A stretch of 64,000 bases of DNA, taken from contig JAJYYZ010000001.1 in assembly GCA_021800445.1 (NCBI GenBank), forward strand, positions 62,001 to 126,000, written 5' to 3'. Below are positions 51,806 to 61,098 of this stretch, piece by piece. Source of the stretch: a bacterium. Lineage in GTDB: Bacteria; Thermotogota; Thermotogae; Mesoaciditogales; Mesoaciditogaceae. Below the pieces are notes generated by a model. It searched no databases, was not told where the DNA came from, and saw nothing but the letters and a program-made list of their open reading frames with translations. The first letter of the stretch is position 1. Each line of letters opens with the position of its first letter. Both the position numbers and the translations under genes were made by a program.

Positions 51806-53019
51806 AACTTTCGGAATTGGCCTTTATTGCAAGGGGAAAACTTGTCGGAAAAGATGAAGAAATTGTGGGTTTCAAAAGTGATTCGAGAGAATGCCTGCCT
51901 GGCGATCTTTTTTTTGCGCTTAAAGGAGAAAAGTCAGACGGTCATTATTTTTTAAAAGACGTTTATTCTAAAGGATCATTCGCTGTTGTCGACAGAGAAA
52001 TTGATTTTTCCCCGTACGTGATCGTTGATGACGTAAGAAAGCGGATGTTAAGCCTTGCGCTTTCAAAAATAGAAAAATCCGTTAAAATTGCCATAACAGG
52101 ATCGAACGGCAAAACAACGACAAAAGAAATCCTGTCTGCTTTACTCTCGGATCATGGAAAAGTTTTAAAAACCGAAGGAAACATGAATACCGATGTGGGA
52201 ATCTCGCTATCCATCTTAAACGGAATTTCAGATCCCGATTTTTCCGTTATAGAAATGGGCGCGCAAAAACCCGGAGATATTGAAAATCTCGCTTCGATTT
52301 TTAAACCGGATCTCTCTGTCATAACACTTGTCGGGAGTGCGCATTCCGCTTTCATAGATGTGCCCAAAGAAAAGTCATCGATAGCCAATCACACAAAAAA
52401 CACCGTCATCTATGATGGAGACGTCAGACTGAATCTTCAAGATAAAGGCCTCATTTACACCGAATTCGTGAAATTGAGAGGATACAAGGATCTTAAGACT
52501 CTGGTAGAATTAGATGGTAAGACCTTCTTCATGAACGAAATATGGGGATTAGGACAGATAAAAGATTTGAATATGGCTTTAAGTGTGCTTGAATATTTAG
52601 GAATCAGCTTTAACCCGATCGATATAGAAAAAATTCAGATGCCATCAGGCAGGATGAATTTTGAACGAATTGGAAAACACTTCCTTGTCGATGACACTTA
52701 CAACGCAAGCCCTGAATCTTTTATGAATGCCGCGACGACGTGCGCGAAGTTCGGAAGCGCGATATGGATTCTTGCGCCGATGAAGGAATTGAATATGGAC
52801 GGAGTCAAAGAGCGACTCATGAATTTTTTTTTGCGATTAAAACCGAAGATGGTTTTTACCGTTGAAAACGATGATTTTTACCCTTTCGGGATTCCTTACG
52901 ATTTGGATAAGTTTTTAAATGTTTTAAATTCAAATGATGTTATACTTGTGAAAGGTTCGAGATTTTACAAGATGGAAAGAATCATCAAAGAGATAAAGGA
53001 GGAATTGAAAAAACTTTGA
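51802..53019 (+). CDS. murF: UDP-MurNAc-tripeptide--D-Ala-D-Ala ligase (MurF)
   Basis: A 405-residue Mur ligase that adds D-Ala-D-Ala. ATP loop ITGSNGKTTTKEIL, EMGAQKPGDIENL and VDDTYNASPESF are typical of MurF. At 405 residues it is shorter than E. coli MurF (452); the middle lacks some insertions. Start is a TTG overlapping the murE stop (TTGA). The next gene starts in the same way. Confidence 0.9.
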   Translation: MKLSELAFIARGKLVGKDEEIVGFKSDSRECLPGDLFFALKGEKSDGHYFLKDVYSKGSFAVVDREIDFSPYVIVDDVRKRMLSLALSKIEKSVKIAITGSNGKTTTKEILSALLSDHGKVLKTEGNMNTDVGISLSILNGISDPDFSVIEMGAQKPGDIENLASIFKPDLSVITLVGSAHSAFIDVPKEKSSIANHTKNTVIYDGDVRLNLQDKGLIYTEFVKLRGYKDLKTLVELDGKTFFMNEIWGLGQIKDLNMALSVLEYLGISFNPIDIEKIQMPSGRMNFERIGKHFLVDDTYNASPESFMNAATTCAKFGSAIWILAPMKELNMDGVKERLMNFFLRLKPKMVFTVENDDFYPFGIPYDLDKFLNVLNSNDVILVKGSRFYKMERIIKEIKEELKKL

Positions 53020-53966
53020 ATTATTTTCTTGAGTTTTCTCTTGCCTTTATTTTAACTGTTTCGATGCTTTTTCCCTTTTTAACTTTCATGAGAAAAATCA
53101 AAATTGGGCAGCATATAAGACCCGAAGGTCCGAATATGCACAACTACAAAGAAGGAACGCCAACGATGGCGGGCGCTGTTTTCGTTCCCATGGCCGTGAT
53201 CGTAACTTTGATTTTCGACCGATCTTATCCGATGCTTATCCTTGCGATCTCGACGATGGGCTTTTGGGCCGTCGGCCTTGCTGATGGACTTATTCAGACT
53301 TTGCTTCACAGAGCCAAAGGCCTTACAGGCATCCAAAAACTTTTCTTCCAGATTTTGATAGCCTTGATAGCCTACATCTTCATTCAGAGGATCAATCCTC
53401 ATCTTTACACTTTTATTCCTTTCACCGGAATCGAATGGAATCTTGGATACCTTTATCCTGTTTTAAGCATCATCTTCGTGGCAGGCATGTCTAACGCTTC
53501 AAACCTTACAGACGGGCTTGATGGCTTGGCTGGCGGAACTTATCTCATCTCTTCGATAGGCTTGCTTATCTTTTCGATCGTAAAAGGTCTGCCGTTGACG
53601 ATGACATTGGCGCTAATGGGAGGTGTGCTCGCATTTCTCTTTTACAACGTCAAGCCGGCAAAAATTTTCATGGGAGATATCGGTTCTCTTGCGCTCGGAG
53701 GATACATCGGCATCGTTGGAATGCTTTACGGATACGAATTGTGGATGATACTTTTATTTCCGATTTTCGTGATAGAGGCATTAAGCGTTACTATGCAGGT
53801 AACGAGTTTTAAACTCTTCAAAAAGAGAATTTTTAAAATGAGCCCCGTTCATCATCATTTTGAACTTTCTGGCTACTCCGAATTGCAAGTTACAATCGGT
53901 TTTTGGATATCTCAGGCCATATTCACTTTTATCATGGTAGGAGGTATATTATGGATTTTGCGCTGA
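53016..53966 (+). CDS. mraY: Phospho-MurNAc-pentapeptide transferase (MraY)
   Basis: A 316-residue membrane enzyme with ten helices that makes lipid I. The catalytic segments are SNASNLTDGLDGLAGGTYLI and MGDIGSLALGGYIG, plus MSPVHHHFELSG near the C-terminus. The protein starts at a TTG overlapping the murF stop. AAAGGAGGAATTG lies 15-20 bases before it. Length slightly below the 360 of E. coli, normal for thermophiles. Confidence 0.93.
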   Translation: MNYFLEFSLAFILTVSMLFPFLTFMRKIKIGQHIRPEGPNMHNYKEGTPTMAGAVFVPMAVIVTLIFDRSYPMLILAISTMGFWAVGLADGLIQTLLHRAKGLTGIQKLFFQILIALIAYIFIQRINPHLYTFIPFTGIEWNLGYLYPVLSIIFVAGMSNASNLTDGLDGLAGGTYLISSIGLLIFSIVKGLPLTMTLALMGGVLAFLFYNVKPAKIFMGDIGSLALGGYIGIVGMLYGYELWMILLFPIFVIEALSVTMQVTSFKLFKKRIFKMSPVHHHFELSGYSELQVTIGFWISQAIFTFIMVGGILWILR

Positions 53967-55219
53967 TCGGTTTCGGAGTAAGCAACAGATCAGTTTTAAG
54001 ATTTCTCATCGAGAAAAAACTCGGAAGTGTTTTCATCTCTGAAAAAAATGCCCTCTCAGATAGCGACAAGAAATTTTTCATCGAAAACGGCGTTGAATTT
54101 GAAGAATATGGAAACACGAAAAAAGTGCTTGGTGCCAAACTTGTAATTTACAGTCCTTCCGTCAGACCGGATGATCCAATAGTAAAAGACGCCGTAGATG
54201 AAGGCCGTGCAATTGGAGAGATTGAGTTTGCTTGGAGGTACGTGCTGGATGGATCAAAAATTGTCGCAATCACAGGTTCCAACGGTAAAACAACGACGGT
54301 CTCCCTTATCGATCACATCTTAAAAACGGCCAACGTCGATCATTTCACGGGAGGAAATATAGGAACAGCGGCAAGCGATAGAAGAAATGAAAATATCTCT
54401 ATCCTTGAAATAAGCAGTTTTCAACTCATGGGAACTAAAAATTTTCTTCCCGATATCGGGGCGGTTTTGAACATATCTCCGAATCATCTTGACTGGCATT
54501 TTAATTTAAAAGAATATGTGGATGCGAAGATGAAACTTTCAGGATCGAAAAACTTTATTTACAACTCGGATAGCGATCTTATCCCCAAAGTTCATGGAAT
54601 CAAAGTTTCAAAATCTAACGGCGATGTACTTGTCGATGAAAAAGGTTTTAAGATTGGACAAACTTACTTTTCGATTGAAGGATCGAAATTATTCGGAATT
54701 CATAACATTTACAACGCTGCATTTGCCGCTTTTACATCAAAACTTTTAGACATTCCCGATGAAAAAATAATTGAAGGTTTAAAAACGTTCTCTCCGCTTG
54801 AACATCGCCAAGAAATTTTTGCCGTTTTAGATGGCGTCACATACGTTAACGATTCTAAATCAACGACATCCGAATCGACGCTAAAAGCGCTTGATGATTT
54901 CAAAGGCGCGATAGTCATAATTTGCGGAAGACCAAAAGAGAAAGATTATTCAATTTTAGCGGATGGCTTGAGAAAAAAGTCGAAAGCAGTTATAATCATG
55001 GGAGAGATAGCGCCCTTTATAGAACCTTTGATCCATGATGTTAAATATTCAAAGGTTACATCTATGAAAGATGCAGTTTTTGCGGCGCAGAAAGAGGCAA
55101 AGATCGGGGATGTGGTGCTTTTGAGTCCGGCAGCGACATCTTTTGACATGTTTAAAGATTATCAAGATCGTGGAAAAACTTTTAAAAGGATAGTTTTAGA
55201 TGGAAACATCAACGCGTAG
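53951..55219 (+). CDS. murD: UDP-MurNAc-L-alanine--D-glutamate ligase (MurD)
   Basis: A 422-residue Mur ligase that adds D-Glu. MurD features: N-terminal FALIGFGVSNRSVLRFL, ATP loop ITGSNGKTTTVSLIDHI, EISSFQLMGTKNFLPDI, NISPNHLDWHFNLKEY and VNDSKSTTSESTLKAL. The ATG at 53951 has AGGAGG 7 bases upstream and lies inside the end of mraY. The end overlaps ftsW by 20 bases. Confidence 0.93.
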   Translation: MDFALIGFGVSNRSVLRFLIEKKLGSVFISEKNALSDSDKKFFIENGVEFEEYGNTKKVLGAKLVIYSPSVRPDDPIVKDAVDEGRAIGEIEFAWRYVLDGSKIVAITGSNGKTTTVSLIDHILKTANVDHFTGGNIGTAASDRRNENISILEISSFQLMGTKNFLPDIGAVLNISPNHLDWHFNLKEYVDAKMKLSGSKNFIYNSDSDLIPKVHGIKVSKSNGDVLVDEKGFKIGQTYFSIEGSKLFGIHNIYNAAFAAFTSKLLDIPDEKIIEGLKTFSPLEHRQEIFAVLDGVTYVNDSKSTTSESTLKALDDFKGAIVIICGRPKEKDYSILADGLRKKSKAVIIMGEIAPFIEPLIHDVKYSKVTSMKDAVFAAQKEAKIGDVVLLSPAATSFDMFKDYQDRGKTFKRIVLDGNINA

Positions 55220-56285
55220 AATTCTCATTTTACTTTCGATAATAGCCGCGATAGGCCTTGTAACTTTGTACAGTGCAAGTTACATAATGACTTACAGGTA
55301 TCCTTATCCACCACCCAACTATTATCTCGTACACCAGGTAGTTTCTATGATCGTAGGCGTTATACTTATGATCATACTTAGCGTTTTTGATTACAGAAAA
55401 CATGAGTCTTACACCGGCATTTATTACATCTTGGTGATAGTTGCCTTGATAGCCGTGTTTTTTTCGAGCGGTATAGTTGGATCGCACAGATGGATATCCA
55501 TAGGTTCTTATTCAGTGCAAAGTTCCGAATTTGCCAAGATATTCATCTTGATATATCTTGCGTCATACGTTAGCCGTAAAAACGGCGATATATCTACTTT
55601 CAAAACCGGAATTTTCGATCCTCTTGTGAGACTTTTGCCAATTTATCTGCTTGTTTTTCTTGAACCTGATCTGGGAACGACCATTTTGCTTTTGATTTTG
55701 ACTTTGATCGTGCTTTACATCGCCGGTGCCAAACTGCTTCACGTCCTTTCAATTGTTGGGCTTGGACTGCTTGCCTTTTTTGGCGCGTACGCGGCTGGCC
55801 TTTTACATTCCTATCAGGCAGAAAGGCTGACGTCTTTTTTCACTTACCTCGTTACTGGCAGTTCAAATTATCAGGCAAACATTGCAATGTCGGCTATAAA
55901 CAGCGGTGGAGTCTTTGGCAGCGGACCGGGCGGAGCGGTTTACAAATTTTTCCTTCCGGTTCAGTTCAGTGATTTCATATTTGCGGTTTTCGGAGAAGAA
56001 TTTGGTTTAATAGGAATAATTTTGATCCTTTTGCTGTATTACATGTTGATAAGAGAAATAGTCCATATAGCGTTAAAAGTTGACGATATCTTTGCCAAAG
56101 TTTACGTGACGGGTTTCGCGTTTCTCATAGGTGTTCAAATACTTTTCAACGCGGGAGTTTCTCTCGGCATTCTTCCGGTTACAGGTGTCACATTGCCATT
56201 TTTCAGTTACGGCGGAAGTTCTGTAATAGCACTTCTTGCCGGTCTTGGAGTTGTCATAAACATTGCCTACACGAACAGAGATTAG
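55200..56285 (+). CDS. ftsW: FtsW/RodA/SpoVE-family glycosyltransferase
   Basis: A 361-residue SEDS-family membrane enzyme with ten helices that polymerises lipid II. Markers: GSHRWISIGSYSVQSSEFAK, FLEPDLGTTILLL with the essential Asp, and the C-terminal GVTLPFFSYGGSSVIALL. Position between murD and murG, as in the division and cell wall cluster, favours FtsW over RodA. It starts inside murD with AGGATAG upstream. Confidence 0.92.
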   Translation: METSTRRILILLSIIAAIGLVTLYSASYIMTYRYPYPPPNYYLVHQVVSMIVGVILMIILSVFDYRKHESYTGIYYILVIVALIAVFFSSGIVGSHRWISIGSYSVQSSEFAKIFILIYLASYVSRKNGDISTFKTGIFDPLVRLLPIYLLVFLEPDLGTTILLLILTLIVLYIAGAKLLHVLSIVGLGLLAFFGAYAAGLLHSYQAERLTSFFTYLVTGSSNYQANIAMSAINSGGVFGSGPGGAVYKFFLPVQFSDFIFAVFGEEFGLIGIILILLLYYMLIREIVHIALKVDDIFAKVYVTGFAFLIGVQILFNAGVSLGILPVTGVTLPFFSYGGSSVIALLAGLGVVINIAYTNRD

Positions 56286-57288
56286 AGGCATTTTTGCCGC
56301 CGGAGTCACAGGAGGGCATATATACCCCGCTGTGGCCGTTGCCGACGAAATTTCAAAGATCGTTGATTTAAAAGCACTTTTTATCGGCACAGGTCGAGGG
56401 GCAGAACCAAAGATATTTAAGAATTTCAAGTACGATTACGTCGTCATTCACGCAGTCGGAAGTGACGCTTCGAAATTAAAATACATCTACAAAAATGCCA
56501 TCGCTTCCATCCGAATTTCAAAGTTGCTGGATAAATTCAGACCGGATTTTGTCTTCACGACGGGTGGATACATAGGAGGTATAACAGGATACATCGCTCA
56601 CAGGAAAGACATTCCGGTCTTTTTGCATGAATCGAATGTAGAACCTGGAATTTCAACGAAAAAATTGTCATCTTATTCGAAAATTTCATTTTGCGCTTTC
56701 GAAAAAACAGCCGAAATCCTTCAAAACGGCATTTACGTTGGAATGCCCATCAGAGAAGGATTTGATCTTGAAAAAGATGAGGAATTCACTCAAAAATTTC
56801 CGATGAAGAAAATTCTTGCACTCGGAGGCAGCGAAGGTTCTTCAGTTATAGACAAGATCGTGGATGTAATTTCCGCTAAAATGGAAAATGTTGTATTTTT
56901 TCACATAGGTCGTAAAATTGAGAAGCCAAACGTCGTGAATTACGATTATTACGATGATATTCCATACCTTATGAGAAATTGCGATCTCGTGATCTCCCGT
57001 GCCGGTGCAAGTACGATAGGAGAGATAATACAAAGCGCAAAGCCCGCTATGCTTGTGCCATGGAAAGGTTCGCTTAACGCCCATCAGGAGGCAAACGCAA
57101 AGTACCTTGCCGCCCTTAAAAGCGCTTTTGTCATAGACGAAGACAAGATCGATTTTGATGAAATTGTCAAGATCATATCGACGATCTTTGAGCCGTCCTT
57201 TTACACTCAGGCATCTGAAGCCTTAAAAAAAATCAGACCTTCCCAAAAGCCATCGATGATCATAGCAAAAGAGATAACGGGCGAATAG
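56263..57288 (+). CDS. murG: UDP-GlcNAc--lipid I transferase (MurG)
   Basis: A 341-residue GT-B glycosyltransferase that makes lipid II at the inner face of the membrane. Markers: FAAGVTGGHIYPAVAVADEI, HESNVEPGISTK, LALGGSEGSSVI and SRAGASTIGEIIQSAKPAML. The start is a TTG at 56263 inside ftsW; GGAG lies about 11 bases upstream. Last gene of the cluster. murC and ftsZ/ftsA, common next genes, do not follow. Confidence 0.93.
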   Translation: MPTRTEIRGIFAAGVTGGHIYPAVAVADEISKIVDLKALFIGTGRGAEPKIFKNFKYDYVVIHAVGSDASKLKYIYKNAIASIRISKLLDKFRPDFVFTTGGYIGGITGYIAHRKDIPVFLHESNVEPGISTKKLSSYSKISFCAFEKTAEILQNGIYVGMPIREGFDLEKDEEFTQKFPMKKILALGGSEGSSVIDKIVDVISAKMENVVFFHIGRKIEKPNVVNYDYYDDIPYLMRNCDLVISRAGASTIGEIIQSAKPAMLVPWKGSLNAHQEANAKYLAALKSAFVIDEDKIDFDEIVKIISTIFEPSFYTQASEALKKIRPSQKPSMIIAKEITGE

Positions 57289-57365
57289 CGAATGGCACAT
57301 GGCAGGCAAATGGCCGGTGGAAAAGGCGAAACGGTAACAAACCGGAGCCAGGGGCGCGAAATGTG
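57289..57365. other. Short spacer with degenerate word repeat
   Basis: Between the convergent murG and arcA genes the word atggc recurs (aatggcacatggcaggcaaa, then atggc again). No hairpin terminator is obvious. Confidence 0.3.
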
Positions 57366-58577
57366 TTAAAAATCCTCTCTTACGATTGGCATGGTCATGC
57401 ACCTTGGCCCACCGCGACCTCTGGATAACTCGCTTGAAGGGATCTCTATGACTTCAACACCTGATTTTCTTATCAGAGCATTTGTGACGTAATTTCTCGA
57501 ATACGTTACCACTGTTCCCGGACATATCGCAAGCACATTCGATCCGTCGCTCCATTGCTCTCTATCCTGAGCGATTAAATCGTCACCGCCACATTTCACG
57601 AGTTCGACGGCGTCAAGTTTAAGATAATTTTTTAACACATTTTGAATTTTCCGTTGCTCTTGATCTATCTTCAATTTTCCCTTTTCATTTTTTATTGAAA
57701 AAATTTCAAGATCATCCGCGAGTTTTGCGTGAATGACGAATTTATCGTAATCCATCATCGTAAAAATCGTATCAAGATGCATAAACGCCCGCATCGGAGG
57801 TATAACAAAGGTCAAAATGGTTTCAAAACTCTCCTTTGAAGAAAAGATCCTTCTTGCGAACAACTCAACGGCTTCGGGCTCCGTTCTTTGAGATATTCCC
57901 ACGGCGATCACCTTAGGACTCAAAACGAGTATATCTCCTCCTTCCATGAAAAAAGGATCGCTTAGACTGTAATATTTAGGAATTTCCTCATCTTTGAAGA
58001 GTGGATGATATCTGTAAACGTAATCCATAAGCAGCGTCTCGCGTCTTCTTATGCCCGTGGACATTCTGTTGACGGATATGCCACTTCCCACCGTAGCGAC
58101 CGGATCTCTTTGAAAGTAGAGGTTAACCATCGGCCTCATGAAAAAAGGAAATTCTTTTCTTATCCGCATCGAAAGAGAAGTGTTTTGAAGATCTATCTCA
58201 TTCGATCTTACGCCACAGGTTATCTTTTCAAAAAGTGCTCTGGCATCAAGTTTAAGCAAAAAATCTTTCAAATTTTGGTTGAGATCCGGGCTGTTGATGT
58301 TGTTGAAAATCAACATATCTTTGATGAATTGTGCTTTTACATCCTCATCTTTTAGCACATTCGATATCAGATCTTCAACGTATAAAACCTGAATTTCTTT
58401 GCTTTTCAGGACAGACGCCATCACGTCGTGTTCGCTTTGAGCAACAGGGAGATAAGGTATATCATCAAATAAAAGGTCTTCAAGCGAAGATGGGGTTAAA
58501 TTTTCAAGTTCTTTCCCTGGCCTGTGAAGAAGTACTGTCTTCAATTTTCCAATTTCACTGTAAACGTGTAATTTCAA
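57366..58577 (-). CDS. arcA: Arginine deiminase
   Basis: A 403-residue enzyme that hydrolyses arginine to citrulline and ammonia, first step of the arginine deiminase ATP-yielding pathway. Markers: IGKLKTVLLHRPGKELENL, MEGGDILVLSPKVIAVGISQ (substrate Asp/Glu), FMHLDTIFTMMD with catalytic His/Asp region and the catalytic Cys in RGRGGPRCMTMPI. Start is a TTG with AGGTG upstream, 8 bases after ahcY. The pathway partners arcB and arcC are not in the window. Confidence 0.93.
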   Translation of the reverse strand: MKLHVYSEIGKLKTVLLHRPGKELENLTPSSLEDLLFDDIPYLPVAQSEHDVMASVLKSKEIQVLYVEDLISNVLKDEDVKAQFIKDMLIFNNINSPDLNQNLKDFLLKLDARALFEKITCGVRSNEIDLQNTSLSMRIRKEFPFFMRPMVNLYFQRDPVATVGSGISVNRMSTGIRRRETLLMDYVYRYHPLFKDEEIPKYYSLSDPFFMEGGDILVLSPKVIAVGISQRTEPEAVELFARRIFSSKESFETILTFVIPPMRAFMHLDTIFTMMDYDKFVIHAKLADDLEIFSIKNEKGKLKIDQEQRKIQNVLKNYLKLDAVELVKCGGDDLIAQDREQWSDGSNVLAICPGTVVTYSRNYVTNALIRKSGVEVIEIPSSELSRGRGGPRCMTMPIVREDF

Positions 58578-58585
58578 ATCAACAC

Positions 58586-59794
58586 CTATATGCTTTGAAG
58601 ATATCTTTTTTGTTCATCCGTTAGAGTATCTATTTTAATTTCAAGCAGATCGAGTTTCGTTTTGGCTATCTCAAGATCTATCTCTTGCGGCACTCCGTAG
58701 ACCTTTTTCTCCATATTTTTATGTTCCCTCGCTATTCTTAAAACACTTAACAGTTGAACCGAGAAAGAAAGATCCATTATCTCTACCGGATGTCCGTCAC
58801 CGGCGGCAAGGTTGACAAGACGACCATCGGCGATAAGATAAAGACGTTTTCCGTCAACATCGTATTCGGTTATATTTGGACGGACTTCACGCTTCGATTT
58901 GGATATTCGATCCAAATCCTTTACCGATACCTCAACATCAAAATGCCCCGCATTCGAAAGAATGGCACCATCTTTCATCTCTCTGAAATGTTCTTCCCGT
59001 ATCACATTCGCATCACCGGTAACAGTCACAAAGATGTCCCCTATCTTTGAAGCGTCTTTCATTTGCATGACTTCAAAGCCGTCCATCAAAGATTCAAGTG
59101 CCTTTATGGGATCGACCTCGGTGATTATGACCCTTGCACCGAGCCCCTTTGCCCTCATGGCTACTCCTTTGCCGCACCAACCATATCCCGCAACGACAAC
59201 ATGCTTTTCCGATACGTTCATGTTTGTGTTTCTCATTATCGAATCCCAGACAGATTGACCCGTTCCGTATCTGTTGTCAAAAAGGTACTTCGTTTGAGCA
59301 TCGTTGACGGCTATCGCCGGCACCATGAGTTTTCCCGTTCTCTCGAGCGCTCTTAGCCTTTTCACGCCGGTCGTTGTTTCTTCACATACACCCCAAAGGT
59401 GCTCGAGTATCTCTTTTCTTTCTTCGTGAACGGTAACCGTTAGATCTGCTCCGTCATCAACTATGATGTTGGGTTTAAAATCGAGAGTCGCTTCAAGATT
59501 TCTTTTGTACACATCGACACTTCTCGTTTTTTCAGCGTTAACGGTAAGTCCTCTGTGCCTGAGTTCAGTTACTATTTCGTCTTGAGTACTCAAAGGATTT
59601 GATCCCGTTACGAACACATCCGCTCCAAGTTTGGCAAGGGAAAGAGCCAAATAGCCAGTTTTGGCCTCAAGATGAATTGATACTGCCACTCTTAATCCTT
59701 TAAGTGGTTCTGCCTTTTTATATCTTTCAACCAAAGAATTCATGACGTTCATTCTCTGGGCAACCCAATCTAATTTTGCACTTCCAAGATCCAT
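58586..59794 (-). CDS. ahcY: Adenosylhomocysteinase
   Basis: A 402-residue NAD-dependent hydrolase that splits S-adenosylhomocysteine into adenosine and homocysteine, ending product inhibition of methyltransferases. Markers: VSIHLEAKTGYLALSLAKLG, NRYGTGQSVWDSIMRNTN, NAD loop VVAGYGWCGKGVAMRAKGLG, and NLAAGDGHPVEIMDLSFSVQ. The short length and lack of the bacterial insertion match archaeal and Thermotoga-type enzymes. GGGGGA before the ATG. It is placed between an ABC ATPase gene and arcA, in the same operon. Confidence 0.94.
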   Translation of the reverse strand: MDLGSAKLDWVAQRMNVMNSLVERYKKAEPLKGLRVAVSIHLEAKTGYLALSLAKLGADVFVTGSNPLSTQDEIVTELRHRGLTVNAEKTRSVDVYKRNLEATLDFKPNIIVDDGADLTVTVHEERKEILEHLWGVCEETTTGVKRLRALERTGKLMVPAIAVNDAQTKYLFDNRYGTGQSVWDSIMRNTNMNVSEKHVVVAGYGWCGKGVAMRAKGLGARVIITEVDPIKALESLMDGFEVMQMKDASKIGDIFVTVTGDANVIREEHFREMKDGAILSNAGHFDVEVSVKDLDRISKSKREVRPNITEYDVDGKRLYLIADGRLVNLAAGDGHPVEIMDLSFSVQLLSVLRIAREHKNMEKKVYGVPQEIDLEIAKTKLDLLEIKIDTLTDEQKRYLQSI

Positions 59795-59809
59795 TTAAAA
59801 TTCCCCCTT

Positions 59810-61087
59810 TCAAACATTTTCAGATATCAAAGATATTTCTTCATCTCTTGAGTCGTAGTCTATAAGTTCTGCGTACATCGAAAGATTTATGACGGTTTCG
59901 AAAAGTCCCTCCGAATTTTCGTTTGGAAATTTTCCTCCCAAAAATTCCTCACATTCTTCCCTTGTTATTGTACCACCTTCGCTGTTCACTATCATATCAA
60001 AAATGGCCTTTATAAGTGGTATTTTTAAAATTTGATCCTTGAAAATTAACTTTCTTTCATTTACATCGGCATCGAGAAATTTCTTTCCGAGTTTCGTAAA
60101 AATCACATTGTGGCTCGGCGTTTCAACAAAGCCAAGCATTTCTGCGGCCAGCGCTATCGATATGGTGGTACCGAAATCTCTCTTTATTTCATCGGCAAGA
60201 TCGAAAAGATCAAGTTCACCTTTGTTGTCATCGAGTACCTCAAGCAATCCTATTATCTCGCTGACGCTGGCATGAGGAATAGGAGCCAATTTTTCTTTCT
60301 CTTCTATTTTAGGAAGATCCGGCATTATGTTTGCGGTCAAAACGTTGTATATGGTATCAACGGTTTTAAGGAAAAGGGAGGATTTTTGATCTCTCGGAAA
60401 TGGAAGCGAATTGTGATATATCGCTTTGATACTTCCCGGGTTGGACGTAAGTATGACTATGTCATCGGACATGTAAACGGCTTCATTTATGTTGTGTGTG
60501 ACTATTATTATATTTGAAAGGCCCGCATTGCCTTTCGACCATATATCGAGAATTTCCTCTCTGAGGTTTTCAGCGGTCAGAGCATCAAGCGCGCTGAATG
60601 GTTCGTCCATGCATAACACTTCCGGTTTAGAAACAAGTGCTCTGGCAAAGCCGACGCGTTGTTTCATTCCACCTGAAATCTCACGCGGATAAACGTCTTC
60701 AAATCCTTCAAGTCCTATCATATCTATGACATGGGCGATCAATTTTTGCCTTTCCGCAGGATCGATGTCTTCCTTTATTCCAAGCGCTATATTTTCGCTT
60801 ACGGTTTTCCATGGAAAAAGTGCAAAGTTTTGAAAGACCATCGCCATCTTATCGTTAACCGTAGTCTGCAGTTTTCCTTTATAATAAATTTCACCAGAAG
60901 ATGGTTTCAAAAGGCCGGTTATGACGCGTAAAAGCGTGGATTTGCCGGCACCTGACGGGCCTAAAATGGCAACAACTTCCCCCGGATCGACGCTGAGATT
61001 TATCGATTCGAGACCAACGTAGTAATTTCCGCCGCTCATTTTGAATTTAACAGAGACGTTTTTTAATTCAACTATAGGCGTATTCAT
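59810..61087 (-). CDS. NitT/TauT-type ABC ATPase with C-terminal ABC-associated domain
   Basis: A 425-residue protein. Residues 1-245 are the ATPase: Walker A GPSGAGKSTLLR, signature EISGGMKQRVGFARAL, Walker B VLCMDEPFSALD. Residues about 275-410 form an extra helical domain (VSEIIGLLEVLDDNKGELDL, winged-helix-like) of the AAA-associated type found in some nitrate/sulfonate-like transporters; it may act as a regulatory sensor. The ATG follows GAAGGTGAT. Works with the double permease encoded just upstream. Substrate unknown. Confidence 0.85.
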   Translation of the reverse strand: MNTPIVELKNVSVKFKMSGGNYYVGLESINLSVDPGEVVAILGPSGAGKSTLLRVITGLLKPSSGEIYYKGKLQTTVNDKMAMVFQNFALFPWKTVSENIALGIKEDIDPAERQKLIAHVIDMIGLEGFEDVYPREISGGMKQRVGFARALVSKPEVLCMDEPFSALDALTAENLREEILDIWSKGNAGLSNIIIVTHNINEAVYMSDDIVILTSNPGSIKAIYHNSLPFPRDQKSSLFLKTVDTIYNVLTANIMPDLPKIEEKEKLAPIPHASVSEIIGLLEVLDDNKGELDLFDLADEIKRDFGTTISIALAAEMLGFVETPSHNVIFTKLGKKFLDADVNERKLIFKDQILKIPLIKAIFDMIVNSEGGTITREECEEFLGGKFPNENSEGLFETVINLSMYAELIDYDSRDEEISLISENV

Positions 61088-61098
61088 TTAGATCACCT

